From NCBI RefSeq assembly GCF_007992495.1, contig NZ_BKAJ01000120.1, positions 1 to 43,661 of the forward strand: DNA of 43,661 bases. Direction: 5' to 3'. The DNA is from Reyranella soli. Lineage in GTDB: Bacteria > Pseudomonadota > Alphaproteobacteria > Reyranellales > Reyranellaceae. A program made the translations under genes and the position numbers. Below, one piece after another: positions 23,213 to 31,471 of the stretch. The notes beneath the pieces are model-generated. The model saw nothing but the letters and a program-made list of their open reading frames with translations. It had not been told where the DNA came from and ran no database searches. Every line of letters begins with the position of its first letter. Position 1 is the stretch's first letter.

Positions 23213-23653
23213 CTAACCAGATCTGAGCAACATCCGTCTCGCCCACCGACCGAGTGATAGGTAGGTCGCTTGAATGTACGTCACTCGATTCTCAGGCCCA
23301 ACAGCATGCAAGCTCTGCTCGGTTTCCCAAATCAAAAGTCGTTCTCCTGCTCGATGATTAATGTCATCTTCAAGCTGACGCAGGCGCGCCGAGAATCTCA
23401 AGATATCGAACTCGATAATCTTGTAAGCGACCAACAGCACGTTGGATAAAACTATCACAAGCGCGAAAACGGCCCACGATGCGTAGACGATACTTGCTGT
23501 AAGAATGGTCGTCAGGACCGTGCCCCCAACCGTCATGATTTGTATGAGGACGCTATTCCTTTGAACGGCTTCTGCTCGGAGTGTGTTGTATTCCGCTAGC
23601 AGCGTTTGCAGTCGTTCCTTATCACCAATGCCCGATTCACTAGTTTGGCGCAT
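23213..23653 (-). CDS. two-helix membrane protein with coiled-coil flanks (SLATT-like, uncertain)
   Basis: A 146-residue protein with an N-terminal helix (ERLQTLLAEYNTLRAEAVQR), two adjacent membrane segments (about 40-82, IMTVGGTVLTTILTASIVY and AVFALVIVLSNVLLVAYKI), then a charged helix (ARLRQLEDDINHRAGERL) and a short WET-containing tail. The layout recalls two-TM SLATT-type or similar small membrane proteins, but I cannot assign a family. The ATG at 23651-23653 has a GAGGG upstream. By eye its base composition is near 50% GC, much lower than flanking genes, which suggests acquisition by transfer. The gaps on either side (about 190-230 bp) show no other gene. Confidence 0.7.
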   Translation of the reverse strand: MRQTSESGIGDKERLQTLLAEYNTLRAEAVQRNSVLIQIMTVGGTVLTTILTASIVYASWAVFALVIVLSNVLLVAYKIIEFDILRFSARLRQLEDDINHRAGERLLIWETEQSLHAVGPENRVTYIQATYLSLGRWARRMLLRSG

Positions 23654-23839
23654 AGTTCGGCCCTCACTCGCCGAATGGTCGTTCGACAAGTGTGATGGAC
23701 AACCGTGAGTTTGCCAACTTGCCAGATAGTCCTCGACCAACCGCTCTGGCCTTCCGCGGGCAGGTCAATCAGACGGCAAAGGCCAGCCGAGGCTAAGGGG
23801 TCAGTCCAACGGCAAGCCAATTCTCTCCTTCCGCCAGTC

Positions 23840-24829
23840 TCAGAGCCGTCCCTTGCGCCTCGCCACCGCCTCGGAGAGCAGGCAGAGGATCTCCCACATC
23901 ATGGTGACGCCGACGAGCGCGGTGTTGCCGCTCATGTCGAAGGGCGGTGAGACTTCCACGACGTCGCCGCCGACCAGGTCGAGCCCGCGCAGGCCGCGCA
24001 GCATGCGCTGCGCCTCGTGCGGGGTGTAGCCGCCGATCTCGGGCGTGCCGGTGCCCGGCGCATAGGCCGGGTCGAGGCCGTCGACGTCGAAGCTGACATA
24101 GGTCGGGCCGTCGCCCACGACGCGGCGGGCCTCGGCGATCACCTTGTCGACGCCGAGGTCGAAATACTCCTCGATGGTGATCACGCGCATGCCCTGCTCG
24201 ACCGCCCACATGTTGTCGTCGCGCTTGTAGAGCGAGCCGCGGATGCCGATCTGGACCACGCGCTTGGGATCGAGCAGGCCCTCCTCGACCGCGCGGCGGA
24301 AGGGCGTGCCGTGGGTGTACTTGTAGCCGCCGAAATAGGTGTCCCAGGTGTCGCTGTGGGCGTCGAAATGAACCATGCCGAGCGGCGGCAGGTTCTTACG
24401 GATGCCGCGCATGATCGGGAGCGTGATCAGATGGTCGCCGCCGGCCGACAGAGGCACCGCGCCGGCCGAGTGCAGCTTGGCGAAGAAGGCTTCGATGCGC
24501 TCCAGCGAATCGTCGAGGCTTGCCGGGTTGACCGGTGCGTCGCCGAGATCGCCGCACTTGGCCAACTCGTAAGGCGCCACGCCGGTGACGTGGTGCACGC
24601 GGCGCATCATGGTCGAGAGGTCGCGCATCTGGCGCGGGCCGTGGCGGGCGCCCGGGCGGTTGGTCGTGCCGCCGTCCCAGGGCACGCCGACCATGCCGAT
24701 CTCGACGTCGGCGGGATCGCGGAACAGCGGCAAGCGCATGAAGGTGGCGACGTCGCCGAAGCGCGGCACCACCGTGCCGGAGACCGGCTGCGGGAAGGCA
24801 GGCTTGGAGGGGTGCGAAGCGTCGTTCAT
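23840..24829 (-). CDS. speB: agmatinase / guanidino-acid ureohydrolase
   Basis: A 329-residue ureohydrolase of the arginase superfamily. The dimanganese ligands are visible in SAGGDHLITL, VHFDAHSDTWD and YVSFDVDGLDPAYAPGTGTPEIGG. The last also carries the conserved substrate loop. Members release urea from agmatine, 4-guanidinobutyrate or 3-guanidinopropionate. The symbol speB is the usual label, but specificity is open. It is preceded by a class III aminotransferase (18 bp away) and a FAD amine oxidoreductase on the same strand. That would suit catabolism of a guanidino compound to an amino acid and then to a semialdehyde. ATG 24829 is supported by length. Confidence 0.88.
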   Translation of the reverse strand: MNDASHPSKPAFPQPVSGTVVPRFGDVATFMRLPLFRDPADVEIGMVGVPWDGGTTNRPGARHGPRQMRDLSTMMRRVHHVTGVAPYELAKCGDLGDAPVNPASLDDSLERIEAFFAKLHSAGAVPLSAGGDHLITLPIMRGIRKNLPPLGMVHFDAHSDTWDTYFGGYKYTHGTPFRRAVEEGLLDPKRVVQIGIRGSLYKRDDNMWAVEQGMRVITIEEYFDLGVDKVIAEARRVVGDGPTYVSFDVDGLDPAYAPGTGTPEIGGYTPHEAQRMLRGLRGLDLVGGDVVEVSPPFDMSGNTALVGVTMMWEILCLLSEAVARRKGRL

Positions 24830-24847
24830 GCGCGCCTATGTAGGTAG

Positions 24848-26185
24848 TTATTTGGGCTGCAAAAGAGCCTTTCTCGCGGTGACGAACTCCTCGACCACCG
24901 CCACAAACCGGTCACCTTCGCTATCGCCGATCATGATGTTCAGCGCCACGAAGCCGCGACGGGCGATCCAGATGCCGGCCGCCATCATGTCGAAGAAGAA
25001 CAGCTCCTTGGCGTCCTGGCTGCCCGAGGCGATGTCGGCCGCCGTCTTGATGGGTCGGGAGGTGGCGTGCGCCGTCATCATCGAGCCGATGCCGGAGAAC
25101 TGGAAGGCCACCTTCTCGCGCTGGCAGATGGCGTTCAGCCGCTGCCGGATCTTCTCGCCGCGCTCGTTCAACTCCTTGGCGGCGGCCGGCGTGTAGACCT
25201 CGCCGTAGCCTGCGGCACCCGCCGCCATGGTCAGCGCGTTGTTGTTGAAGGTGCCGGCGTGCGGCAGATGGTCAGGCTTGGTGGGATCGAACAGCTCCAT
25301 GATGTCGCGCCGGCCGCCGAAGGCGCCGAACGACATGCCGCCGCCAATGTACTTGCCGAGCGTCGTCATGTCCGGGATCACCCCGGTCTTCTCCTGCAGG
25401 CCGCCCGGCGACAGGCGCGAGGTCATGACCTCGTCGAAGATCATGGTGATGCCGCGGGCGCGGGACTCCTCGCGCACCATCTTCAGGAACTCGATGTCGC
25501 CCGGCAGGCAGCCATGGCTACCCTGCATGGGCTCGAGCAGGACGGCGAACAGCTCCTCGCCGTGCTTGGCGAGCAGGGCGCGCGTGCCCTCGACGTCGTT
25601 GTACGGCGCCACGATGTATTCGTAGGGCACGTTCACCGGGCTGCCGCCGCTCACGAAATAGAGCACGCCGCCATGGTAGCCGCCGTGGAACACCATGACC
25701 TTGGTGGCCTTGGTACGGCCCTTGCGCTGGGCATAGACGCGGGCGCCAGCCAGCGCCATGACGTTGCCCTCGGTGCCGGAGTTGGTGAAGCGCACCAGGT
25801 CGATCGACGGCATGCGGTCGGCCACCAGCTTGGCGAGCTTGGCCTCGTTGGCGTTGCGGCCGCCGTAGTTCCAGCCGTGGTTCAGCGCGCGGTCGATGGC
25901 GGCGCGGATCACCGGATGGGAGTGGCCATAGATGCCGGCGGTATATTCGCCCAGCACGTCGATGTATTCGTGGCCGTCGGCGTCCCACAGACGGCAGCCT
26001 TCGCCGCGCACCACGGTGAGCGGGAACGGCGAATTGTGCAGCGTGGTGCGGGTGTTGCCGCCGGGCATGGCCTCGCACGCCTCGTGGTGGCGCGTCAGGC
26101 TCTTGGGATTGCGGGCGGTGTAGGCCTGCCGCGCCTCGTCGAGGGCGGACTGCAGGTCTGAGTTGACCAAGGCGGTATCGGGCAC
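24848..26185 (-). CDS. class III PLP aminotransferase (glutamate-1-semialdehyde aminomutase-like)
   Basis: A 445-residue PLP enzyme of the fold I, class III group. The PLP lysine is Lys278 in TTLGKYIGGGMSFGAFGG. Other motifs are NSGTEGNVMALAGAR (phosphate binding), FHGGYHGG and MIFDEVMTSRL (the Asp that binds the pyridine nitrogen). It resembles aspartate-aminotransferase-family and GSA-aminomutase-like enzymes that act on omega-amino acids. Haem synthesis is unlikely from the catabolic context. The start is GTG (26183-26185), decided by a GGAGGAG site 6-7 nt upstream. It is 18 bp before the agmatinase gene, so the two are surely one unit. A REP-like hairpin lies upstream. Confidence 0.85.
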   Translation of the reverse strand: MPDTALVNSDLQSALDEARQAYTARNPKSLTRHHEACEAMPGGNTRTTLHNSPFPLTVVRGEGCRLWDADGHEYIDVLGEYTAGIYGHSHPVIRAAIDRALNHGWNYGGRNANEAKLAKLVADRMPSIDLVRFTNSGTEGNVMALAGARVYAQRKGRTKATKVMVFHGGYHGGVLYFVSGGSPVNVPYEYIVAPYNDVEGTRALLAKHGEELFAVLLEPMQGSHGCLPGDIEFLKMVREESRARGITMIFDEVMTSRLSPGGLQEKTGVIPDMTTLGKYIGGGMSFGAFGGRRDIMELFDPTKPDHLPHAGTFNNNALTMAAGAAGYGEVYTPAAAKELNERGEKIRQRLNAICQREKVAFQFSGIGSMMTAHATSRPIKTAADIASGSQDAKELFFFDMMAAGIWIARRGFVALNIMIGDSEGDRFVAVVEEFVTARKALLQPK

Positions 26186-26212
26186 GGGCTACTCCTCCAG
26201 GCACTCTGTCAT

Positions 26213-26277
26213 CCTGAGCGTAGCGAAGGATCTCATGCCCTCAGCAAGCGGCGATGAGGTCCTTCGCTACGCTCAGG
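26213..26277. repeat. REP-like inverted repeat
   Basis: Two 24-bp arms, 26213-26236 and 26254-26277, are inverted copies with one difference, around a 17-nt loop. The arm begins CCTGAGCGTAGCGAAGG, a sequence resembling the REP-type intergenic hairpins found in many bacterial genomes. It lies between the FAD oxidoreductase and the aminotransferase genes and may stabilise or partly terminate the minus-strand transcript. Such elements are usually dispersed in many copies. Confidence 0.75.
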
Positions 26278-26293
26278 ACAACAATGAGTATCG

Positions 26294-26336
26294 CACCACG
26301 TTCAGCTCACGGATAGGTCAGCCTGCGGATATCCGC
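26294..26336. repeat. duplicate of the 3' end of the FAD oxidoreductase gene
   Basis: These 43 bp match 26440-26482 at 40 positions; the second copy encodes the last 14 codons of the FAD oxidoreductase. Read on the minus strand, the copy gives RISAG, then a stop, then PIRELNVV. It is a decayed relic of a short duplication with a 146-bp offset, lying downstream of the gene. Confidence 0.8.
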
Positions 26337-26436
26337 GATTCATTGTTTGGACGCAGGCTTAGAATGATTCACGGGCCGCATGAATTCATCGGCTGGCCAG
26401 GCAGTCCTCTTCGAAGCCCGGCTCGGGATCCAGCCA

Positions 26437-27576
26437 TCACACCACGTTCAGCTCCCGGATAGGTTTGCCTGCGGATATCCGCCCATAACCGAACGGCGAA
26501 AGATCGAGCGTGCGATAGCTGCCATGCACGATCAGCTCGGCAACGGCGCGGCCGACGGCCGGCGACTGCTGGATGCCGTGGCCGGAGAAACCGGTGGCGA
26601 AGATCAGGCTGTCGATCGCGGGGTAGCGGCCGACGATGCCGTTCTGGTCGAAGGTGTTGTACTCGTAGTAGCCCGCCCAGGCATTCACGACCTTGGCCGC
26701 TTCGAAGGCCGGCACGCGGTTGGCCAGCACCGGCCACACCATGTCGTCCCACTCCTGGTGCTGGACTTCCAGCGCCGCCGTCGGCGGATCGTTGCCGTCG
26801 GCCGGCGTCGTGCCGCCGATGTAGAAGCGGCCTTCCGGGCGGAACCAGGTTCCCGTGGGATCGATGGTGAGCGGCGTCGGGCCGGGCGGCTCACGCACAT
26901 CGAAGACGAATACTGAGCGCCGGCGCGGCTCGACCGGCAAGGCGATGCCGGCGGTGGCGGCGACCTCGCCCGACCACGGGCCGGCAGCCAGCACGACCGT
27001 CCCGGCCTCGATCGTGGCGCCCGAGCGCAGCGTGACGGCGTTGGGTGCCAGCTTCACGACCTCATCGGCAACGTACTGCGCGCCGAGCTCCCGCGCCTTG
27101 CGGCGGAAGGCCTGCATCAGCGCCGGGCCGTCGAACCAGCCTTCGTTGGCGACGCCGTGCGAGGCGAGCCGGATGCCTTCATCCGACATCCAGGGAAAGC
27201 GGCCACGCAACGCTGCCGGATCGAGCAGCTCGACGGCGCAGCCCTCGCCTTTCTGAACGGCATGGTTGGCCCGCAGGACGGCCTCGCCCGCGTCGCTCGC
27301 CAGGAAGAGATAGCCCGGCTCCTTCAAGCCGAGATCGACGTCCAAGAGCTTGGATGCCTGGCGCAGGAAACCGATGCCGTAGCGCGACAGATGGATGTTG
27401 AGCGGCGTGGAGAACTGTTGGCGGATCGAGCTCGCTGACAGCGCCGACGAAGCGCGCGTGTAGCCGGGATCGCGTTCGACCACGACAACATCACCAGCGA
27501 AATCGGCATCGCGCTTGAGATGCCAGGCGATCGACGAGCCCATGACGCCGCCGCCGATAACCACAACATCGACCAT
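26437..27576 (-). CDS. FAD-dependent amine/amino-acid oxidoreductase (DAO family)
   Basis: A 379-residue flavoenzyme of the DAO superfamily, close in style to sarcosine oxidase, glycine oxidase or FOXRED1. The dinucleotide-binding motif is at the very N-terminus, VVVIGGGVMGSSIAWHL, followed by VVVERDPGYTRASSA. A second FAD contact is TVVLAAGPWSGEVA, and the C-terminal flavin loop is FATGFSGHGIQQSPAVGRAVAELI. It would oxidise a secondary amine or D-amino acid in the cytoplasm. It precedes the aminotransferase and agmatinase genes on the minus strand, separated by a 250-bp gap with a REP-like hairpin and a partial copy of its own 3' end. It is divergent from the ABC importer (73 bp). Confidence 0.87.
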   Translation of the reverse strand: MVDVVVIGGGVMGSSIAWHLKRDADFAGDVVVVERDPGYTRASSALSASSIRQQFSTPLNIHLSRYGIGFLRQASKLLDVDLGLKEPGYLFLASDAGEAVLRANHAVQKGEGCAVELLDPAALRGRFPWMSDEGIRLASHGVANEGWFDGPALMQAFRRKARELGAQYVADEVVKLAPNAVTLRSGATIEAGTVVLAAGPWSGEVAATAGIALPVEPRRRSVFVFDVREPPGPTPLTIDPTGTWFRPEGRFYIGGTTPADGNDPPTAALEVQHQEWDDMVWPVLANRVPAFEAAKVVNAWAGYYEYNTFDQNGIVGRYPAIDSLIFATGFSGHGIQQSPAVGRAVAELIVHGSYRTLDLSPFGYGRISAGKPIRELNVV

Positions 27577-27649
27577 GTCCCGTAGCTAGCATGCAATTTG
27601 CTTCGATTCATGCGGTTCCTTTGGCTGCAGAAGGCTGAGTTCGCCGCGG

Positions 27650-28621
27650 ATGCTCCCTGCCCTGCTCCGATTGTCGCTGCGTCGGGCCCTGCTGGCTCTT
27701 CCGCTGGTGCTCGCCGTCATCGCCTTCACCTTCTTCCTCATCCGGCTGGCGCCGGGCGATCCCGCCGCGATCCTGGCGGGCGAAGCCCCGACGCCCGAGT
27801 TCCTGGCCCAGGTCCGCGCGGAGTACGGGCTCGATCAGCCGGCCTGGCGCCAGTTCGTCGCTTTCCTCGGAAAGGCGATGACCGGCGACTTCGGGACCTC
27901 GATCTATTCCAAGCAACCGGTGTTCACGGTCATCCTCGAACGATTTCCCGCCACCGTGCTGCTGACCGGCACGGCGATGGTCATCGCGTCGTTGATCGGC
28001 ATCCTGCTGGGCGCCGCGTCAGCCCGACGGGCAGGCTCGCGCGCCGACGCGCTGATCAGCGCCGCTTCGCTGGTCGGCTATTCGCTGCCCGGATTCTGGG
28101 TCGGCCAGCTCCTGATCCTGCTGTTCGCCGTATCGCTCAACTGGCTGCCGGCCGGCGGCATGGTAGCGGCGCGCGGGAGCTATACCGGCTGGCGCCATGT
28201 CGAGGACGTCGCGTTTCACATGGTGCTGCCAGTCGCGACGCTTGCGGTTTTCCTGCTGACCATGATCGCCCGCTTCACGCGCGCCGCCATGGTCGAGGCG
28301 CTGGACCAGGACTACGTACTGGTGGCCGAGGCAAAGGGCGCGTCGCGGCGGCGCGTGTTGTGGAACCACGCGTTCCGCAATGCCGCCGTGACCACCGTCA
28401 CCGTGATCGGGCTGGAATTCGGCATGGTGCTGGCCGGCGCCGTGGTCGTCGAGATCGTCTTCAGCTGGCCGGGGCTCGGCCGGCTGTTCTACGACGCCAT
28501 CCACCGCCGCGACTTCGCGCTGCTGACCGGCGCCTTCATGTTCTCCTCGCTCGTCGTCATCGTGGTCAACATGGTGTCCGACATCGGCTGCGCCATGCTC
28601 GACCCCAGGATCCGTCGATGA
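27650..28621 (+). CDS. ABC transporter permease, DppB/OppB family
   Basis: A 323-residue inner-membrane permease with six predicted helices, starting LSLRRALLALPLVLAVIAFTFFLIRLAPGDP, the usual DppB opening. The EAA loop that docks the ATPase is at DYVLVAEAKGASRRRVLWNHAFRNA, and the end is typical (NMVSDIGCAMLDPRIRR). It forms the translocation channel with the next gene. It begins a four-gene plus-strand operon, in which each stop overlaps the next start by 4 bp (ATGA). The substrate is a di- or oligopeptide or a similar small molecule; it cannot be fixed. The ribosome site is weak. Confidence 0.92.
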   Translation: MLPALLRLSLRRALLALPLVLAVIAFTFFLIRLAPGDPAAILAGEAPTPEFLAQVRAEYGLDQPAWRQFVAFLGKAMTGDFGTSIYSKQPVFTVILERFPATVLLTGTAMVIASLIGILLGAASARRAGSRADALISAASLVGYSLPGFWVGQLLILLFAVSLNWLPAGGMVAARGSYTGWRHVEDVAFHMVLPVATLAVFLLTMIARFTRAAMVEALDQDYVLVAEAKGASRRRVLWNHAFRNAAVTTVTVIGLEFGMVLAGAVVVEIVFSWPGLGRLFYDAIHRRDFALLTGAFMFSSLVVIVVNMVSDIGCAMLDPRIRR

Positions 28622-29499
28622 CCCTGGCCTCGCCTTTGCCGACGCGCCCAGCGTGGGTCACGCGTCCACTGACGGTGCTGGCGGCAGTGCGGCGTCAGCC
28701 GGCAGCTGGTGTCATGGGAGCGCTGCTCGTCCTCGTCACGATTCTGGGCGCGCTGCTGGCCCCTTTCCTGACCGCCGCCGATCCCCTGGCGCTGGGCAGC
28801 GACACGCTCGCCGAGCCCTCGTGGGCTCACCCTTTCGGCACCGACGATCTCGGCCGTGACGTCCTGGCCCGGGTGCTCTATGGCGGCCGCGTGTCGCTCG
28901 GCATCGGCCTATTCAGCGCCGCAATCAGCGTCGGGCTGGGCATGACCATCGGCATGGTCGCGGGCTTCTTCGGCGGCCTGCTGGACGAAGTCCTGATGCG
29001 CATCACCGAGGCTTTCCAGATCCTGCCCAAGCTTCTCGTCGCCGTGGTCGTCGTGTCGCTGATCGGCAGCGGGCTGCTGAACGAGATCCTGGTGATCGGG
29101 CTGCTGAGCTGGCCGGCAACCGCCCGCATCGTTCGCGGCCGCGTTCAGGTGATCCGCCATGAGGAGTTCATCGCCGCCGCCGAGATGTCGGGCGCAGGCC
29201 CGGTGCGCCTGCTGGCCCGCCACATCGCGCCCAACGTGCTGTCCTTCCTGCTTGTCAGCGCCTCGCTGCAGGTCGCGTCGGCAATCATGTCGGAATCCTT
29301 CCTGAGCTTTCTCGGGCTCGGCGATCCCGAACATCCGAGCTGGGGACTGCTGCTGCAGCAGGGCCAGCTTTTCCTGCAGCAGGCGTGGTGGCTCACCACC
29401 TTCCCGGGCCTCGCACTTGCCATGACGGTGCTGGGGCTGAACCTGCTGGGCGATGGATTGAGCGGCAGCCACGCCGCACCGGCACGCAGCCGCCGATGA
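28618..29499 (+). CDS. ABC transporter permease, DppC/OppC family
   Basis: A 293-residue permease partner of the DppB-like gene. The N-terminal cytoplasmic stretch is followed by a first helix (GVMGALLVLVTILGALLAPFL), the family mark HPFGTDDLGRDVLARVLYGGRVSLGIG, and the EAA loop EEFIAAAEMSGAGPVRLLARHIAPN. It starts inside the previous stop (ATGA overlap at 28618). Its end overlaps the next gene start at 29496. The last residues (GSHAAPARSRR) form a short basic tail. It is a standard component with no abnormal feature. Confidence 0.92.
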   Translation: MTLASPLPTRPAWVTRPLTVLAAVRRQPAAGVMGALLVLVTILGALLAPFLTAADPLALGSDTLAEPSWAHPFGTDDLGRDVLARVLYGGRVSLGIGLFSAAISVGLGMTIGMVAGFFGGLLDEVLMRITEAFQILPKLLVAVVVVSLIGSGLLNEILVIGLLSWPATARIVRGRVQVIRHEEFIAAAEMSGAGPVRLLARHIAPNVLSFLLVSASLQVASAIMSESFLSFLGLGDPEHPSWGLLLQQGQLFLQQAWWLTTFPGLALAMTVLGLNLLGDGLSGSHAAPARSRR

Positions 29500-30491
29500 G
29501 CGCACCGCTCCTCTCGATTCGCGAGCTGGGCGTAAGCTTTCCCCGCAAGGAGGCGCCCTCGACCACGGTCGTCGAGGGCGTGAGCTTCGACATCATGCCG
29601 GGCGAGATCGTCGGCATCGTCGGCGAGTCGGGGTCGGGCAAGTCGATGACCGCGCGCTCGGTGCTGCGGTTGCTGCCGAAGTCGGCCGAGCTCAGCGGCA
29701 GCATCCGCTTCCGCGGCCGCGAGATTCCGGAAATGACGGACGAGGAGATCCGCGACATGCGCGGCGCTTTGGTCTCCATGGTGTTCCAGGATCCGATGAC
29801 GTCGTTCAATCCGGTGCTGCGCATCGGCGACCAGATCGGCGAGGCCATCGCCCTGCACGATCGCGCGCGCCGCGGCCGTCGCGCGTTGCGCGATCGGGTG
29901 GCAAAGCTGCTCGCCCTGGTCGGCATCGCCGATCCCGCGGAACGGGCGCGGTCGTATCCTCATGAATTCTCCGGCGGCATGCGCCAGCGCGCGCTGACGG
30001 CGATGGCGGTCGCCAACAGCCCGGCCCTGCTGATCGCCGACGAACCGACGACGGCGCTCGACGTCACGGTCCAGGATCAGGTTCTGTCCCTGTTGCGCGA
30101 GCTCAACGAGAACTCTGGCACCGCGATCCTGCTGATCACGCATAATATCGCTGTCGTGGCGAGCCTCTGCCGCCGCGTCATCGTGATGTACGCCGGACGC
30201 GTCATCGAGGACGGGCCGACGGACGAGGTGCTGACCGCACCGCGGCATCCCTATACGTGGTCATTGCTGCAGTCCGTGCCGCGCATCGACCAGGCTGGGA
30301 CCCGCCTGACGGCCATCAAGGGTCAGCCGCCCGATCCGGCGACACCCCTCGCCGGCTGCAAATTCCATCCTCGCTGTCCATGGGCCGAACAGCGTTGCGG
30401 CGAGCAGGAGCCGGCGTTGTCGCCGATCGGCGAGGCGCACGGCGTGCGCTGCTGGCTGCCCATGAACGGCATCGCGGCCGCCGCCCAATGA
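29496..30491 (+). CDS. ABC transporter ATP-binding protein, DppD/OppD family
   Basis: A 331-residue ATPase. Walker A is GESGSGKS, the Q-loop region is MVFQDPMTSFNP, the ABC signature is FSGGMRQRALTAMA, Walker B is LLIADEPTTALD and the H-loop is LLITHNIAVV. The C-terminal oligopeptide-transporter domain carries the Cys cluster of this family (CKFHPRCPWAEQRC, and RCW later), which binds a 4Fe-4S cluster in some relatives. It couples ATP hydrolysis to import through the two permeases. The ATGA overlap at both ends shows strict operon structure. Confidence 0.93.
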   Translation: MSAPLLSIRELGVSFPRKEAPSTTVVEGVSFDIMPGEIVGIVGESGSGKSMTARSVLRLLPKSAELSGSIRFRGREIPEMTDEEIRDMRGALVSMVFQDPMTSFNPVLRIGDQIGEAIALHDRARRGRRALRDRVAKLLALVGIADPAERARSYPHEFSGGMRQRALTAMAVANSPALLIADEPTTALDVTVQDQVLSLLRELNENSGTAILLITHNIAVVASLCRRVIVMYAGRVIEDGPTDEVLTAPRHPYTWSLLQSVPRIDQAGTRLTAIKGQPPDPATPLAGCKFHPRCPWAEQRCGEQEPALSPIGEAHGVRCWLPMNGIAAAAQ

Positions 30492-31471
30492 CCGCGGCCG
30501 AGGCCCCGCTGGTCAGTGTCACGGCAATCCGCCGCCACTTCGTAAGCGGCGGCGGACTTCTCGCGCGGCGCAAGGTCACCAGGGCAGTCGACGACGTGAG
30601 CTTCGGCATCGCCGCCGGCGAGACGCTGGGCCTGGTCGGCGAATCGGGATCGGGCAAGTCGACGCTGGGCCGCGTCATCGTGGGCCTGCTGGCCGCGACC
30701 TCAGGCCAGGTCGCTATCGCTGGGCAGGCGGTAGGAGGCGCCCGCGGCGGCGCCCGGCGCGCCCTGTGGCGTCGGGTGCAGATGGTCTTCCAGGATCCTT
30801 ATTCGTCGCTCAATCCGCGCCTGACCGTCCGCGACACGCTCGCCGAGCCGTTGCGCAATTTCGGCATCGCGCGCGGCGCCGATGCCGACCGGCGCATCCG
30901 CGAAGCGCTGGACGCCTGCGGACTGCCGGCCAGCGCCATGACGCGCCATCCGCGCGAGTTCTCGGGCGGACAGCGCCAGCGCATCGGCATCGCCCGCGCC
31001 CTGATCGTGCGGCCGGATTTCATCGTCGCCGACGAACCCGTCTCCGCCCTCGATGTCTCGATCCAGGCGCAGATCATCAACCTCCTGCAGGATCTGAAGG
31101 CGGCGTTCGGCCTCACATATCTGTTCATCGCCCACGACCTCGCCGTGGTGAGGCACGTGTCGGATCGAGTGGCAGTGATGTATCGCGGCAAGCTCGTCGA
31201 AACCGCCTCTGCCGAGATGCTGTATGCGCGACCGGCGCATCCCTACACCCAGCTGCTGCTGCGCTCCGTGCCGATGCCGGATCCCAGGGCCGAGGCCGAG
31301 CGCCGCAAGCGGACCGCCGCCAGCGAGATCGCCCATCCGCAGGCCACGGCCGGCGGCTGCCCTTTCCACGCGCGATGCCCGAAGGCCCGCTTTCCCCTCT
31401 GCGGCGAGCAGGCGCCGCCTCTGGCCGCACACGCGTCCGGCCACAGGGTCGCCTGCCATTTCCCCGGTTAA
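30488..31471 (+). CDS. ABC transporter ATP-binding protein, DppF/OppF family
   Basis: A 327-residue second ATPase of the importer. Walker A is GESGSGKSTLGRVI, the Q-loop is MVFQDPYSSLNP, the signature is FSGGQRQRIGIARAL and Walker B is FIVADEPVSALD. The C-terminal Cys cluster is CPFHARCPKARFPLC. It forms a heterodimer with the preceding ATPase. Its TAA stop overlaps the TAA of the convergent substrate-binding protein gene in the palindrome TTAA (31468-31471), so neither gene has room for a separate terminator. Confidence 0.93.
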   Translation: MTAAEAPLVSVTAIRRHFVSGGGLLARRKVTRAVDDVSFGIAAGETLGLVGESGSGKSTLGRVIVGLLAATSGQVAIAGQAVGGARGGARRALWRRVQMVFQDPYSSLNPRLTVRDTLAEPLRNFGIARGADADRRIREALDACGLPASAMTRHPREFSGGQRQRIGIARALIVRPDFIVADEPVSALDVSIQAQIINLLQDLKAAFGLTYLFIAHDLAVVRHVSDRVAVMYRGKLVETASAEMLYARPAHPYTQLLLRSVPMPDPRAEAERRKRTAASEIAHPQATAGGCPFHARCPKARFPLCGEQAPPLAAHASGHRVACHFPG

